A stretch of DNA of 64,000 nt from Ditylenchus dipsaci (lineage: Eukaryota > Nematoda > Chromadorea > Rhabditida > Anguinidae), in NCBI GenBank assembly GCA_004194705.1, contig SADC01001344.1:186001-250000 (forward strand), read 5' to 3'. Positions 10,531-22,944 of this stretch are shown piece after piece. The notes below the pieces were generated by a model. The model did not search any database. It was given only the letters and a program-made list of their open reading frames with translations, and was not told the origin of the DNA. Each line of letters begins with the position of its first letter. Within the stretch, counting starts at the first letter, position 1. The position numbers and the translations under genes are program-made.

Positions 10531-13500
10531 TTATTGTCTTTTACACGAAGTTGAGTACTCTACTATGCTTTCCCCTGATCCACTTCCTAGCACATCTACA
10601 TTTTTGATTGGACCATTAATAGCAGTCGTAAGCGTTTGATCAGATCTTCTTCTGTTGCTATTCCTCATTTGACTAAGAGTTGCTAAATAGATGGAATGGT
10701 GCCTTGCCGGTGCGGGGGTTGAATCAGGTCGCTGCCTGTGAACAGGATGTTGTTGTTGGGGGTGTAAAGGGTTGGAGCAACCATTGCCTGTAGCTCCACT
10801 TAGACTAGATTTAGCACTTTTATCGGAGTTGCACAAGATTCGCCGAAGATTTTTGCGGAAATTACGACTATAAAACAGCAACATTTTTCAGTATTTGTTA
10901 TATAAAGGATAGCCTATCCTTGACGTGGGTTTAGATTTAACCACAATTTTTTAGTATTTTTGAAACATTCAAGTCCCGACAGAAAAATATGTTTAAATGT
11001 ATCTTAACCTACGCTAGTCTACCTTTGCCTAAGTGTAAAAGCAACACAATAGGACAACTAAGTAAAATAGGCCAGAAATCGCAATGATACTGGTAGCTCA
11101 CATAAACATACTACAGTTTGTATATGTATCAGACCTAACCGTAATGCGCTGTCATTAATTTTTTTAAATAAAAATTGGCGTAAGACAGGGAAGAAATGTT
11201 CTCACATACAATCTAAATTATGGCCAAAACAAATCCTACGCTTATGACTTGCTAACGTTCTTCAAGTTAGATTTTTTGGTTTTTAGTTACGAGAACACCT
11301 CTGATCCGAACTCAAACTTCAACTCTAGCTCGAAGGTGTTCACGTACCTCGAGTTCGACTTAAATTTCGAGTTCGAATGTGAAGGTGTTCATGCATATAA
11401 CTTGGATTCACTTGTAGTAAACCACCCAAAAATTAATTTTTAATGGCTTTTGACCGTTCAGAGGTGAGATTCTGAGCCATCTAAGCTATATACATAAGCA
11501 TCTTCAAGCTCGACTCTCTAACTCGAACTACGTGAACATCTCTTACCCGAACTCCAAATCGAACAACGTGCACAAGCCATTAGAATGGAACACATTGTGA
11601 AAAAGGTACCTGGACATGCAGAACAAAAAGAAATTAGCCATTTTGCCTGTGACGACCTAGATCTTCATTGTAAAAAAGTTATAAAATAATGCATCTTACT
11701 AAACTGTTGGCTAGTGTAGCCACTGTAATAAAAGCTTTATGCATAGGTGCTTCTGGCGTTATCAGTTCCCAGATGTAGACAATAGCGGAAGGCAGCTGAA
11801 AGGCGGCAAAAGTAGATGCAATTATTAGCACGACTATCTAAAATTAAAAAAATATTTTTTATAATTTTTATTTAGTATTACAACACCAAGCCCTGATGTG
11901 AGAACAGCAGATTCGGGTGAGGAATGTTATGGTGAATATTTCTATCGTGGCGGCTTTTTTCAAAAAGGCTACTTTTCTGACTACAATCTCATTTTTCCCT
12001 AATAACTGATATTACTTAAAGATTTTTTGTAAAAAGCTGTATATGAATTCTGGATATGAATCCGGTGTAAGAATTAGTGATTTCAAAGAAAAAAATTAGA
12101 ACAAAAAATAGGGTATTTATTAATTAATTAAAGACGCCAATTTTAAAAGATCTGTTAATACATCGTGAAGGGCAAAATTATTGGTTTTCAGTATTAAAGC
12201 TTACTGTAGCTCGCTTTTGGTTGGCAGGAGAGTGTTTAGCTGCATGACTAGAAGAAACGATTGCATGACCACCTGAAGATGGACAATCCAAAGGCAATAA
12301 AACGCTGGTAGGGAATGTAGTCGATATTGTCTAGCCTCAATAGACATCTTTAGATCCTTCTTAGACCGCCGAAACAAGTAATCTGGATGCGCTTACACCA
12401 TAACTGCAAACTGCACACCTTGAACAAACTATCTGCTGTTAAATAGCTGGTCAAGGCTACTAATACTACAGCACAAACACCTGGATCGTGAATACATTTT
12501 TAAATTAGTAGCTCCAAAAATGTTTTAATAAAAAACCTGTAGAACAGTGTGAAAAATAGTAGCTATTCGCCAGTAGTGAAAGAGATTGGGTCTAAGCTGA
12601 GTTCTAAGCACATATCTTTGCTGCTTTTGCAAGGCACTTAAATTAACTGTATCAGAACCAGATGGTTCATTGATTAAGACTGCAGTGACTGTGTGAGTGA
12701 TGTGAGAATACCTGAAAAATATTTCTAGAACACTTTCAGCTATTATTATTTCGTTTGATACTTCACCTCCTCTTACCACTTCCTTCATTCTGTTAAGAAA
12801 AATAAAATTTCTATAGCTTAAAAGTTTATTTTTCAGGTTTGTCAAATACTTGAAATTATCAAGCGTTTTGCTTGAATTTTCGAGTTCTTTGCTTGATTCG
12901 ATACTCGAAACTAGTAGAATTTCTAGTATTGCTCAAATTACTCGATTTCAAGCACTCAAATCTCCAACCATAGTCACATTGGCTCTGTATGTGTTGGGTT
13001 ATACCTGCTAGAGAGTAAAATGCAAAGAAAAAAAGACTTAAAAGGGCATGCTCACCTGTTCAAATTTACCCCCGACAATTCAAAAATTTTTCCTATTCAT
13101 TGAATTTCTGTGTGGATTTTTCAGCTTGATTTTTAACCGAACTCTACCTCAAATCAAATTCTAGGCCTTCTTTTGTGGCTAGACTTTACTTGACCCCACA
13201 ACGGCTGACCAGTTTTTGCAAGGAATTTTTAAAAACTGATTGCATATTCGTGTTTGTCGACCCCGATTTATCCGAGAAACAGTCAACAGTTCTGCGAAAG
13301 AGAATTTTTTTGGTTTGCCTCGGTCCCCCAAGGTGGAAAAAACAAAAAAATCAAAGATTTGTTTGAATTGGCGCCTTTTAAATTTTAAACGGAATAACGG
13401 CTGTATTGGGAGGGGAAGGGAAAAAAAAGCGGCCACTGATCACAGTGGGCCCACTAACAAGAAGATGTTGAACATAGTTTTGAGTACTGGGGCCTACCGC

Positions 13501-14697
13501 GTAAATAACTCTGGTATGCATGTTTTTTCATGCATCCAGAGTCACTTTCGAGTGATTTGTGTCTAAGGTATGTGTATGTGCGCATCTCAACTCCAAGCTC
13601 CCTTCATGCACGCTTTAATGAAGCAGTTTTTTGCTTTGATCCGTACGTTTTTATACAAACAATTTATATTTATTATTTTTTAGTTTGAGTCAGTCCTATT
13701 ATATTACTATTATATTATTATACTCTGGCCAACCCTTGCCTAAGTCTAAAAAGTCACAAAAACAACATTGGGAGCAATGCGAATTCCCCGGCCCTTTCGT
13801 TGGCTTGGGCCAACAACTTGTTTTAGATTTAAAAGATTGATAGAGAAAATTACATAGTAACAAAAAAAGCCAGCAGCCAAACTAAACATATGATGCGACT
13901 TGGTCTTGCTCTGTTGCTCCAGAAAGTGCGTGCCTTCAATGGCCAGCGAACTGCTAGCAAACGTTCAAAGCATACTGTTACAAGGAACCTAAATATTCTT
14001 GACTTATTTTGTTATTAAATTAGAAAATATTACCAAGTACTGGCAAAAGCACACATATTTATAAGACCCGTAATGTGCAGATTAGTGTATTGCATAAATA
14101 AGTTGAGCACTTTGATTTGGCGAAGGAAAGCATTGTACTTGATGGTAAAAGGCAACATTAGGAAGAGAAAAAAGATGTCAGCAAATGCCACTGCAGCCAG
14201 GAAAATGTTTGTTCTGGAGCGCATTCGCCTTTAATCAGTCATTAAAAATTTATTAAATAAAAGAATGTGAATCATTTAAGTTGAATATTAAATTTAGTTT
14301 CACTTTTTATAGGCTTTGGAAGCCGACACCCTGTCAACACTTGATTTGGCCAGGTAGTCGACACTTTAAGGAAAACAACACCCCGATAAACCGACACCTC
14401 GATAAGCCGACACCCTGAGTTCGGTCCCTTGGGTTGTCGGCTTATCGAGGTTCGACTTTACTTACTTTAAAAAATTAGCTACATTAGTTCGTAAAACGAA
14501 TAGAGAAATTTGATTATCATGCTTTTGCAAAAACTGTTGTGATAGTGTTAAAAAATAATGTTTGTTAAAATTTTATTAAAAAGGCTTCTTAAAAAACAAA
14601 TAAGATTATTATACCTGTTGAGGAGCACCACAAGGTTAAGCATATTGCCTACCAACCAACAAATAATTGCAGTGGAAAAAAGTAGATCATTAAAAAA
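10531..14697 (-). CDS. Class A (rhodopsin-type) neuropeptide-like GPCR
   Basis: Nine exons: 14615-14697, 14034-14228, 13854-13988, 12537-12711, 12419-12480, 12205-12330, 11700-11837, 11610-11656 and 10531-10867 (stop). The order matches a seven-helix receptor. TM1 has LVGNMLNLVVLLNR with the conserved Asn; TM2 FADIFFLFLMLP with the conserved Asp. TM3 ends CFERLLAVRWP, with FER in the DRY position. TM4 has LVWLLAFFV and TM6 FQLPSAIVYIW with the conserved Pro. TM7 has ANFFLFCMSS in place of NPxxY, followed by NFRKNLRRIL and a 100-residue Ser/Gln-rich tail. The tail, TM7 wording and ERLLAVRWP suggest the FMRFamide-receptor-like group. All phases fit except entry into the TM5 exon (12480), which is one base short. 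The N-terminal exon was not found. Introns contain repeats, including one at 13230-13620. Confidence 0.87.
11250..11584. repeat. GAACTC-word palindrome in GPCR intron
   Basis: GGTGTTCACG and GAACACCTC phrases, with repeated CCGAACTC and GAACTCAAAC-like words, are arranged as partial inverted repeats, ending CGTGCACAAGCCATT. The same family is compact at 27793-27899 and occurs again at 43905-44176. Confidence 0.55.
13053..13170. repeat. Partial copy of palindromic repeat family (CCCGACAATTC)
   Basis: This segment matches half of the palindromes at 55824-56011 and 63777-64000, sharing GGATTTTTCAGCTTG and AAATTCTAGGCC. It is a truncated copy within a GPCR intron. Confidence 0.5.
13230..13620 (+). 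repeat. Dispersed repeat, internal part of GGCGCTA/GACCCTA family
   Basis: Near-identical sequence occurs at 49495-50050 (+) and, for its second half, at 20580-20755 (-). Shared landmarks are AGATGTTGAACATAGTTTTG, a hairpin around TGCATGTTTTTTCATGCA, TCTAAGGTATGTG and GTGCGCATCTCAACTCC. A short reading frame beginning MLNIVL is shared by the copies but dissolves downstream, so it is not called as a gene. It lies in a GPCR intron. Confidence 0.75.
14320..14462. mobile_element. TACAGTCAA-family remnant, word GCCGACAC
   Basis: GCCGACACC and CCGATAAACCGACACC-type words repeat on the left and pair with GGTTGTCGGCTTATCGAGG on the right, ending TTCGACTTTA. This is the same plan as the TACAGTCAA elements at 22945 and 24556 but with a different word. 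It lies in the intron between the TM1 and TM2-3 exons of the GPCR. Confidence 0.6.
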
Positions 14698-14817
14698 CTA
14701 GCTAGAGGCTGCATCACTGACTATTTCAGCTATAAAACATGTTGATTTTTTTTGACAATTAACCATTATTAAAACTTTGAAGCGTTTGCATGCAAAGTAA
14801 AGAAATATTAAAATAGA

Positions 14818-14868
14818 AAATATCACCAAGTACTGGCAAAAGTACACATATTGATAAGACCCATACAT
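14818..14868 (-). pseudogene. Duplicated end of the GPCR TM3 exon
   Basis: About 50 bp match 14026-14075 with a handful of differences, including the exon end encoding LINMCTFASTW and the same GT donor. The copy lies upstream of the TM1 exon, outside the expected gene order. It is either a relic of a tandem receptor duplication or a local exon copy. Sequence on both sides does not continue the receptor. Confidence 0.7.
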
Positions 14869-14869
14869 T

Positions 14870-17800
14870 TTGTAAATTTATTTTTGTCTAGGCGAAATAT
14901 TTTTTATTCTATATAGGAGATCAAGAAAAATCTTTTTTTTTCATGCTTACATATTTTATTAGGAAATGGATTACTCAATCGATCAAAAAACCAGGACTGT
15001 GTTATGCTGCTACATGCTTGGATGGTAAAATACAAGTCCAAGTCAAATATCGAGCACAGATTTGGAAGACATACAAAGGGGTCCAAGCAGAGCAACAATC
15101 AATGAGATTTATGGTAAGCTACAGTTAGTAAGTACCAATAGTCAATTTTGGTTTTGTGCCTTGCACCTGCTTTTTTTAAACAGTATATAAAATGAGTGGT
15201 CAGTGGGGAGGGGCTAAGATGTTTCTATAAAAAAGCAAGTAGCTTTTTTAGAGAAAATACGTTAGTTAGGATTTGTCTCCGAGCGCCTTTCACGTCACTT
15301 TGAAGTATCGACAATCACTTTTTTATCTGGTAAAAAACGTAATTCAGGATTTATCGCTTTGACAAGTTTCAGTTGTTCATTTCGTCATTTCACAAAGTTT
15401 TGAAACCCAGAATTAAACTTTTGACCAGTTAGATTGATGAAAAATGCTTGTCAAAATTTTAAAATGACCTCACAGGTTCTTGGAGCCAAAGCATGAACAT
15501 TCTAAAATGTTCCAAATAAACTTTATATACTGTTTGAAAGAGGGATTTAGGGTTACAAAAATTTTGTAATAAATAAATTATTACTAAAAATGTGCTACAA
15601 AAGTTGGCTAAAGCTTTTGGACCACCAGTTAGATTAGTTACAATGAATAGGATATTTTGTTAAAATTAAGATTTTTTCAAAAAATACTTCAGACTTGTTA
15701 AAGTTCAAAAAAAATCACAGAAAAACCTTGAGGTCCAGACATGTGTTGAAAGACAAAAATAATAAATCCAGTCCTTCAAACTTTCATGAATAAATAATTG
15801 GAAGACAATAAAAAAGCTCAAGAGCCAAAAGTATGTTCAGACTCGATTTTTAAGTTGCTTTCTTTATTGCTTTTGTTTCTTACATATGTCACAATTTCGA
15901 AGCTTAAAGATTAGCGAAATATATTTTAAATAGTAAACGCTTCCAAAATATCAAATTAGATAGATTGCGAAAATTTGTTAAAACCCTCTATAAAACATTA
16001 AAGTATAGTCTAATAATGTAACTAGACTAATAAATTTTTTAATAAGCGTAGAATTTTTTCGCAGCAAGTTTAAAGACAGATTTTTGATACAGGTTGTATT
16101 CAAAGCCACATATTTTAAATATCTAAAGAATTTTCTCAGCGAAACATTTTTTACGGACTTTTTTAAAGTAAAGATCTTGCACCTCAATGAAGGTGACTAA
16201 CTCAAATTGAAAAAAATGTATGGGAAAACTGTCTTAGGCTTAGAATTGTAGTCATTTTATTACTAACTTGGTCAGAAATAATTTTCTTGTGAAGACTTTT
16301 TCAAAGTTTTTAAGTGCAAAGGATGTCATAAGCCTAAGCAAAAGTGCTTTCTAGTGTCATTTATCGAAAAAAGACAGTATGCAACTTTTATAAAAAGTGC
16401 CCATTCTTAGATAAAAAGTTTCAAACAAAAATCAACAGAGAAACCAAGGCATATTTTTTTGGGCTGGGCGTGAATGCATATAGAGTCAAATTCGCTATCG
16501 AGCCTTGATAGAATTGATCAATAAAATTTGTGTTCTTTAAAAAAATTAAGTCTGGTTTAAGCATATTATGTTTTGTGTGCAAAAATTTTTTTTAGTGAAA
16601 AGTGTCAAGCAAAAGAATCAAAAATGCAAACAAGTTAATCAATTTGTAAAATTTAGGGCTACAGAGTGCAAAAAGTACAAAGGCTATTTTTTAAATAGTC
16701 AGTTTTTTATATTTTGATCGTAACCTTTTATTGTACTTGCGAACTGTTTTACTGTTGTTTGAAATTTTAAGTGAAATATGCTATTTCTGAGGGCTAAAAA
16801 ACTAAAATCCTGAAATTGACCTGGCAAGTGCATAGGAAAAAGACATAGGAATATGGGCCATATACCAATAGATTTTAATATGACTGGGTAATTCGGACTC
16901 ACCCTCTAGTAAATTCACAATAAGTTATTTATTTTATGATCAATAGGTTATACAGAGTGCCCCACATAATTTGTATAATTTTTAGAAAAATTCCTTTCAG
17001 TGGCAGGGAGGTATACAGAGATGGTAGGGGGTTGTTTTGATGGTTTTTAATAACTAAGATATGTTCTATGGAGAAATAATAAATTTGTAAAATTTATGTA
17101 TAATTACGAAATTATTTATAGTGCCGTTAAAGCATATCTGTGACTAATATTGAAAAAAGCAGAATATTTTGCTTAAAAAACAAAAGAGTGCAAATTAGTG
17201 AAGCAAGTCTAATAGACCAGGCTGGTTAAAAATGTTCTCAAGAGCAATAAAGACAATTGCCCAAATATCTTTTGGCACGCCAAAGCAGTGCAAATGCCCC
17301 ACAAGACATTTCTCATTTCCTGCCCTAGAAATTCTTCTCTGCTACCACAAACAGAAGTACTAACTCAAAAGCCAGACAAAAAACTTCAACAACCGGTTAC
17401 TGAAAGTCACAATTTTGAGATTAAAACTAATAATATTTGCTGATATATATGGCCGAAACTAAACGTCAACTAATTGGTGTTGCTAAGCTAGTACTAGAAC
17501 TATTCGTAGGGAACGTTTGGAACTAGAAAATGACCCATTAAGAACTTGATGCTGCTGTCTAAGACTGAAAAGTAAAAGCAAACAATTATTTAGTAGTGAT
17601 TTTGTGGTGTTCACGTGACGGATCGGCTAAATTAATAAACAGAAATGACAAATGCATTATTATTTATTTTTTAAATTTTGTTTTGCAGTCATTTTTTGTC
17701 GGCAACATAGTGTTGAAATCACAGGGTTTCAAAACTCAATTTTGTTCAGTTTAAGTCAAACAAAACGCCAAGAATTTCAAATATTTTTTTTGTTTTCAAA

Positions 17801-17880
17801 AAAAAATTCTATTAATTTTTCCATGTTTTGGGAAATGCTATAAAAACTTCACTCGATTTCTTAACGTGTTTACCTAAATC
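14870..17880. other. Gene-poor AT-rich DNA with MITE fragments
   Basis: No exon is supported. A half-copy of the CCAGTTAA family lies at 15405-15640 (GACCAGTTAGATTGATGAAA through TTGGACCACCAGTTAG), matching the right half of 57164-57960. The remainder is AT-rich, with short open frames lacking coding character. Confidence 0.5.
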
Positions 17881-17925
17881 AAATTGTTTAATTCAAGAAG
17901 TATAGATATTCTCGTGCCAAAAATT

Positions 17926-19443
17926 TTATTTCAAGATGTCTTCAAGATCCTCACAAACAATCTCCAGGTCAAACAACACATTTCTCACAAAAGAGCATTC
18001 CATAGTTTTTCTCAGAATATTATTCCTCTCCCTCATGCTTGCCAATCTTCGCTCATCTCTATTGACGACAGCATGCAGAGCTTCAATACATTGCTCCGAC
18101 AGAAGACCCCAAAAAGTGTGATTTTCCATAAAATCACTGACATGAGCACAGAGCAAATGACATTTCGGAGTTATCGAGGTGGATGCCAAATCACGCTTAA
18201 TTATCATTATCAGCGAACAGTAAATTTAATTTAGAAATTAAGGCTTACTTTGAAACATGAAAACAATTCAGCTACCAAAATTTTGAAAGCGTTGATCTCT
18301 TCCGTTTCCAAAAATGATGCTTTTGCAAACGATTATATTTTCCCTAACAGAGAGAGGAGGTTACCAAACACGACCCTAGATGCAGCACTGGGCAGTACAG
18401 TTGATATGTTCTTCGGCCCTTCACCAGTTAAAAGCTTTCTTATGTGGTTTCCTGAAGTATGGTGTTCATTGAAATGGATGCACTGAAAAAATCTAGCCCA
18501 CCTGTAAATGTTTGAAAAAAAAAAGCCTGTTTATCTGCACCAAGGGATTTGTAGATCTCTTCTAGCTGAGATATTAGCAACAGAAAGTCCTTCTCTATTT
18601 TATTGATCAAGTTTTTGCGCAAAGCCCTGAATTATGTGGAGCGACGGAGGAACGACATTGTTGATGGGAATTTGCAGAAGAGGCTCTTTTGAGATGGACT
18701 TTGTAATTCTAGTGAGCTCAGTCTTCTGTTTATTAGATAATTTGGAGCGAAAATGGCAGAAGTAATGGAATTTATCGTACGAAGGCATGTGCTTGTCCCA
18801 ATTTGGAAAAGAGAGACAATTTGGCTAATCTTCGGCAGCGATGCAACTCTACCAAGCTTATGCAAAGGCTTTCGCGGAGTCTAAGTCATTATAATAACGC
18901 AAGTGCAGTACAAACGGCTTAAAAACTAACTGCTTTTTTCGATTTTGGCTCGACCGAACGACTGAGAAGAAGATCGTTTTCCGTTGAAGCTTACTTGTAC
19001 ACTCACTGACCTTCGAACTGACCTTCTATCTGAAAACACGGCTATGGAATTTCCAGCTAAATTAAATTATTTTGACCTTCTCCAATAAACAGCAATAAGT
19101 ACCTCGGACTGATCTTGCTTTTGCAGTCTTTTTGGCTCCCTTTTTAGACCATCGAATTCCAGCAATGTTACTCATTTGAGATGGTAAGACTGCTGCTGAT
19201 TTCTGCCTAGCCATCATATTCTGTTTTATTTCTTCTGTCGCTCCGACCTTCTTTGCTATAGTATAAAATTTCAGGAGAAACTAACGTGAAAGAACTGAAA
19301 GAAATGAAAGGTATACCCATTCTAGCGTTTCTTGCAGCCTCCTCTGAAGCAATTGTGATTTTTCTGCTCTTCTTTTGCTTTTCTTGCTTCTGCAGCAGCG
19401 GCTCTTGCATTCGCAGTTCTCGATTTTCGGGAGGATTCATCAA
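17926..19443 (-). pseudogene. Fragmented transposon-type protein, frameshifted
   Basis: A series of minus-strand segments reads like one protein in the wrong frames. In order they are: a basic, coiled-coil-like start (NRELRMQEPLLQKQEKQKK near 19430; QMSNIAGIRWSKKG near 19150), LPKISQIVSLF, INNVVPPSLHIIQGFAQKL, EKDFLLLISQLEEIYKSLGA, GNHIRKLLTGEGPKN, and the last segment 17926-18207 with KCHLLCAHVSDFM, WGLLSEQCIEALHAVVNRDE and a stop. The VVPPSLHI and LLSEQ-E-LHAV wording resembles repeat-derived proteins I associate with nematode and other invertebrate genomes, but I cannot name the superfamily. At least one frameshift (near 18610) and a stop near 18330 show it is broken. Confidence 0.55.
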
Positions 19444-19444
19444 A

Positions 19445-20242
19445 TTCTACCTTTGCATGATGCCTTGTGAGTACCATATTGATATGCCTGAATGCAAGAA
19501 AAATTTAGCAAAAATTTTGCCACAGACAAAACCCGGAAACCACAGACTTTTCTTAAACTCTATACACCAAAATGTAGCCCGCAATCTCTAGTACGAGATT
19601 CCCAGACGGAATTTGAAAATACCAGAATTTCCGGTAGTTACAAACATTTTAAGCCAAAAACACACATTTTTCCGAATAAAAATGTGACTTTTCATTATCT
19701 ATCCGCATGAAAATTCGATATTTCGCATAAATTAAAGAGATATTGCACATACATACGTAAAAACTTATGGGCTATCTTTCTAACAATTTTTTTTCGAAGA
19801 CTTATATCAGAAAACAGAGTCTAAGGGTCATTTTAGAACTGAACTTGGTGAATCTTTCCGATCCTTTTTGGATAAAATCTTTTGTGGCTATCGAATTTGC
19901 TATCCTCTGTTAGCAAGTGATGGCTTATCAGAAAGCCCGAACAATAAGCAAACTTTCTAGTATAAACTAGGACACAAAACAGGAATAGACCACACAAACT
20001 TGAGCACAATTATACAAAAGAAAAAATGGGTAATTTTTTGAACATTTTAATTTCGCGCGCATTCCTCCACTGAACACAAATTCACGTTTTGAAACCCCGT
20101 GAAGTGTAAGGAAAAGTTGTGCAAAATTGAAAGTTTTATAAGAAACATAAATACACAATTGCAAAATTATTTTAAAAAATGCCACAAAATTAAGGCGTAC
20201 AGAAAACACTAAGAGGTTAAGAAAAAAGAAAAGTTGAAAAAA
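19445..20242. other. AT-rich intergenic DNA
   Basis: No exon, RNA gene or clear repeat arms were recognised. Confidence 0.4.
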
Positions 20243-20250
20243 GATATTTT

Positions 20251-20983
20251 GACCCTACTTGGATATATATTTTGACCCTAATTGGATTGACCCTACTTGG
20301 ATATAAATCAACTTTTTTAAAAAGTGTTTCCAAACACCTTATACCGACCTAAAATGGCCTCAGAAGTTCAAAAAAAACATTATTTTTAAGTTCTGGTCAA
20401 TAAAAAATCGAGTTTTGGACACTTTTGAGTTTTGACTTTTTACCTGTTTTATCATGTTTTGGTCACTGGAGCTGGGCAAAAATAGTCTCTAAATGCATTT
20501 TTGTTCAAGAGTCTTGCTCGGAATTATGTCTAAGGTAAGTCTGTGCGCGCATCTCTAACCAACCAAACCCCCTGCAGCCCCTTCGGGGCGCAGGGGGCTT
20601 GGGGGCTTGGAGTTGAGATGCGCACACCCACATACCTTAGACGCAAATCACTCGAAAGTGACTCTGGATGCATGATAAAGCATGCATACCAGAGTTTATT
20701 TATGCGGTAGGCCCCAGTCAACAAAACTATGTTCAACATCTGCCTTTTTGTTAGAAATTGGCACTTTTTTGGTTCATTTCCACCCAAATACAGACCTAAA
20801 TCACTTTAAAAATGGTCAAAATGGGTGATTTTGGGTGGTCCCAAAACTCAGTTTTTTATTGACCAGAACTCAAAAATAATGCCTTTTTTGAACTTCTGAG
20901 GCCATTTTAGGTCGATACAGGCTGTTTGGAAACACTTTGAAAAAAGTTGATTGAGGGGGGGGGCGGTATATCCAAGTAGCGCC
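20251..20983. mobile_element. GGCGCTA/GACCCTA element, TSD GATATTTT
   Basis: The left end is GACCCTACTTGGATATA; the right end read inward is GGCGCTACTTGGATATACC. An exact 8-bp duplication GATATTTT flanks it (20243-20250, 20984-20991). The left end carries two further copies of the CTTGGATATA-type word. The core contains the sequence shared with 2227-2717 and with the repeats at 13230 and 49495, including a hairpin CCCCTTCGGGG. It has no transposase. Confidence 0.88.
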
Positions 20984-20999
20984 GATATTTTTGTGTAGA

Positions 21000-22040
21000 T
21001 CATCTACAAGTTTTGCAGTAAATCGTTCAGGGATTGAAAAAAGAAAAGCGGACCGGCGGGAGGACATTATACCGCGCAGCTCAAAAACGTGCAAAATTAT
21101 CTTTTGTCACATTTTTTTTGCTGAAACATACCAAACGCCCTAATTTTGGGATTTCATGCAAAATGACAGACCTATGTAGAATGCCACGAAATTGGACATC
21201 GTTGAATGTTGTTTAAACTCTAGCTCAAACTAAATATTACTTTTTTCTTTGTGTGATGGCTCAAATGAAAGTCTGGAGTCTTGGCTACATTTTAGTACAT
21301 GAAACGTGTGACTTGTGTAAAAAGTCAGAAAATATCAACCAACCCAGTCAAGGAAGAACCCCAAAAACAATCGATTTTCGAGAACTTATCCTATTTTAGC
21401 CTGGATACAAGCTCCAGTAGGTGTGAAAGCCTGAAGTGATGATTTTATCGGAAGGCAAGAGTGTCAGGATCATTTCGATGCAAAAGTGTTTGTATGCAAA
21501 AGTGATTCATTCATTTAGTTTCTTAGATAAAATTTTCATAACTTTTTCAAATTATATAAAAATGCAATTTTTGAAAACTTGATTTTTATTCATTTTTCAC
21601 GTTTTTCCAAAAGACTATATCTCAACACTGAGATTTTTAAAAATCATTTCGTAATGGGTTTGTAGCTCTTGAACTGCGCTACGACGTAGCACTGAAACTT
21701 GGAATATCGATAAAACACTAAATCGAATATTTAACCGGTTAAAGTGATGAATATATTTATTAACTTGTCCAAAAAATTCGCATTTTTATATAAATTAAAT
21801 CAGTTATAAACTTTTTGAATAAATCTCTTTTTTTATATAAATAAGTGAAGCATCAGCCAGGGTGGCCATCATCCAGCATGAAAATTATACACCACTTCAA
21901 CAAACAAATATCAAAAGTTCGACGAGAAATAATTGGTAATTTTCTGCTGCTTCTATGTCTTACGGCGCTTTTCATAGAAGAAGTCTTCCAAGGCAGCGGT
22001 GAGACGGAGCACTGCAGGATCCTAGGAGTTCTCTTATTTA
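21000..22040. other. Repeat fragments, no gene
   Basis: AGTCTGGAGTCTTGGCTACA at 21270 resembles the 604-1290 foldback. AACCGGTTAAAGTGATGAA at 21732 belongs to the CCAGTTAA family. No coding exon is supported. Confidence 0.45.
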
Positions 22041-22122
22041 TCAAGAGTGTCACTACATCGAGACTGATTTTGTTAGTCGGGACCGGCGCTAGGTGTCACT
22101 ATATCGAGACTTGACTGTAATA
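22041..22122. mobile_element. TACAGTCAA-family copy, word GTGTCAC
   Basis: TGTCACTACATCGAGACTG and TGTCACTATATCGAGACTTG surround GTCGGGACCGGCGC, ending TTGACTGTAA. It is a short member of the family with only the right end complete. Confidence 0.55.
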
Positions 22123-22258
22123 GACAAAGTAGAAAGAATGAAAAATGGCGGTCTTTTGGACACCAAATACAGCAATATTTTAGAATAAAATTCTGACAAA
22201 ATTATGCAAAGTGAACCCGATATAGTGATCACTCCCACTATAGTGATCATTTTGTCTT

Positions 22259-22607
22259 TAAAGGGGCATACCAGCGCGTTACACGGTCAATTTCAAATTT
22301 TCAAAAGGCGGGGACCACACTTTCAAGACAAAAAACATTTGATTTGAAAATGTTCCTTTAAATTATTTAAATTATTAAATTATTTATTGAACTTATACCA
22401 CCAAAAACAAAAACGACAAGAAAAAGTCTTTTGGTGGCAACATTTTTCGGTGACGATCATAAAATAATTTAAAGAAACATTTTCAAATCAAATGTTTTTT
22501 GTCTTGAAAGTGTGGTCCCCTAAAAATAATTCTGGTTTGAATATGGCTGGTCCCCGCCTTTTGAAAATTTGAAATGGACCGTGTAACGCGCTGGTATGCC
22601 CCTTTAA
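22259..22607. mobile_element. Near-perfect palindrome, GGGGCATACCAGCGCG ends
   Basis: Arms run from TTTAAAGGGGCATACCAGCG (22257) to its complement ending at 22608, with CCACACTTTCAAGACAAAAA in both arms. The right arm carries about 35 extra bases (CCTAAAAATAATTCTGG). It encodes no protein. It is a typical foldback MITE. Confidence 0.8.
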
Positions 22608-22944
22608 ACCGAACACAAAACGCTCTAACTTTTTTTTCTGCTGAGCAAACTACTAATCTTGACACCTGATTGGTGTTCAGCGTTGTCGATTTTCTCATAA
22701 CATACAAAAAAACAAAACTGCTCATGGAATTCCAAAGACGCTGTCAGACTTCGGAGTTCCATTTGAGACAATGAATATTCAAATTTAAAAATAAAGGTTT
22801 TTGTCTCGAACGGAATTCAAAATATGACAGTAGTGTAATAAAAAAATTCTAAATCTGCACTTCTCATCTTTGTAATTAAAAAAAATTCTCCGAAAATATT
22901 TGACATTGTTTACCGAGCAAAGCTTAAAGAGCAGTAGATACAGT

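Noticed and set aside
20530..20787. Frame beginning MLNIVL shared by three repeat copies (also 13465, 49885)
   Set aside because: Conservation follows the DNA repeat, including non-coding flanks and a hairpin; the downstream frame differs between copies.
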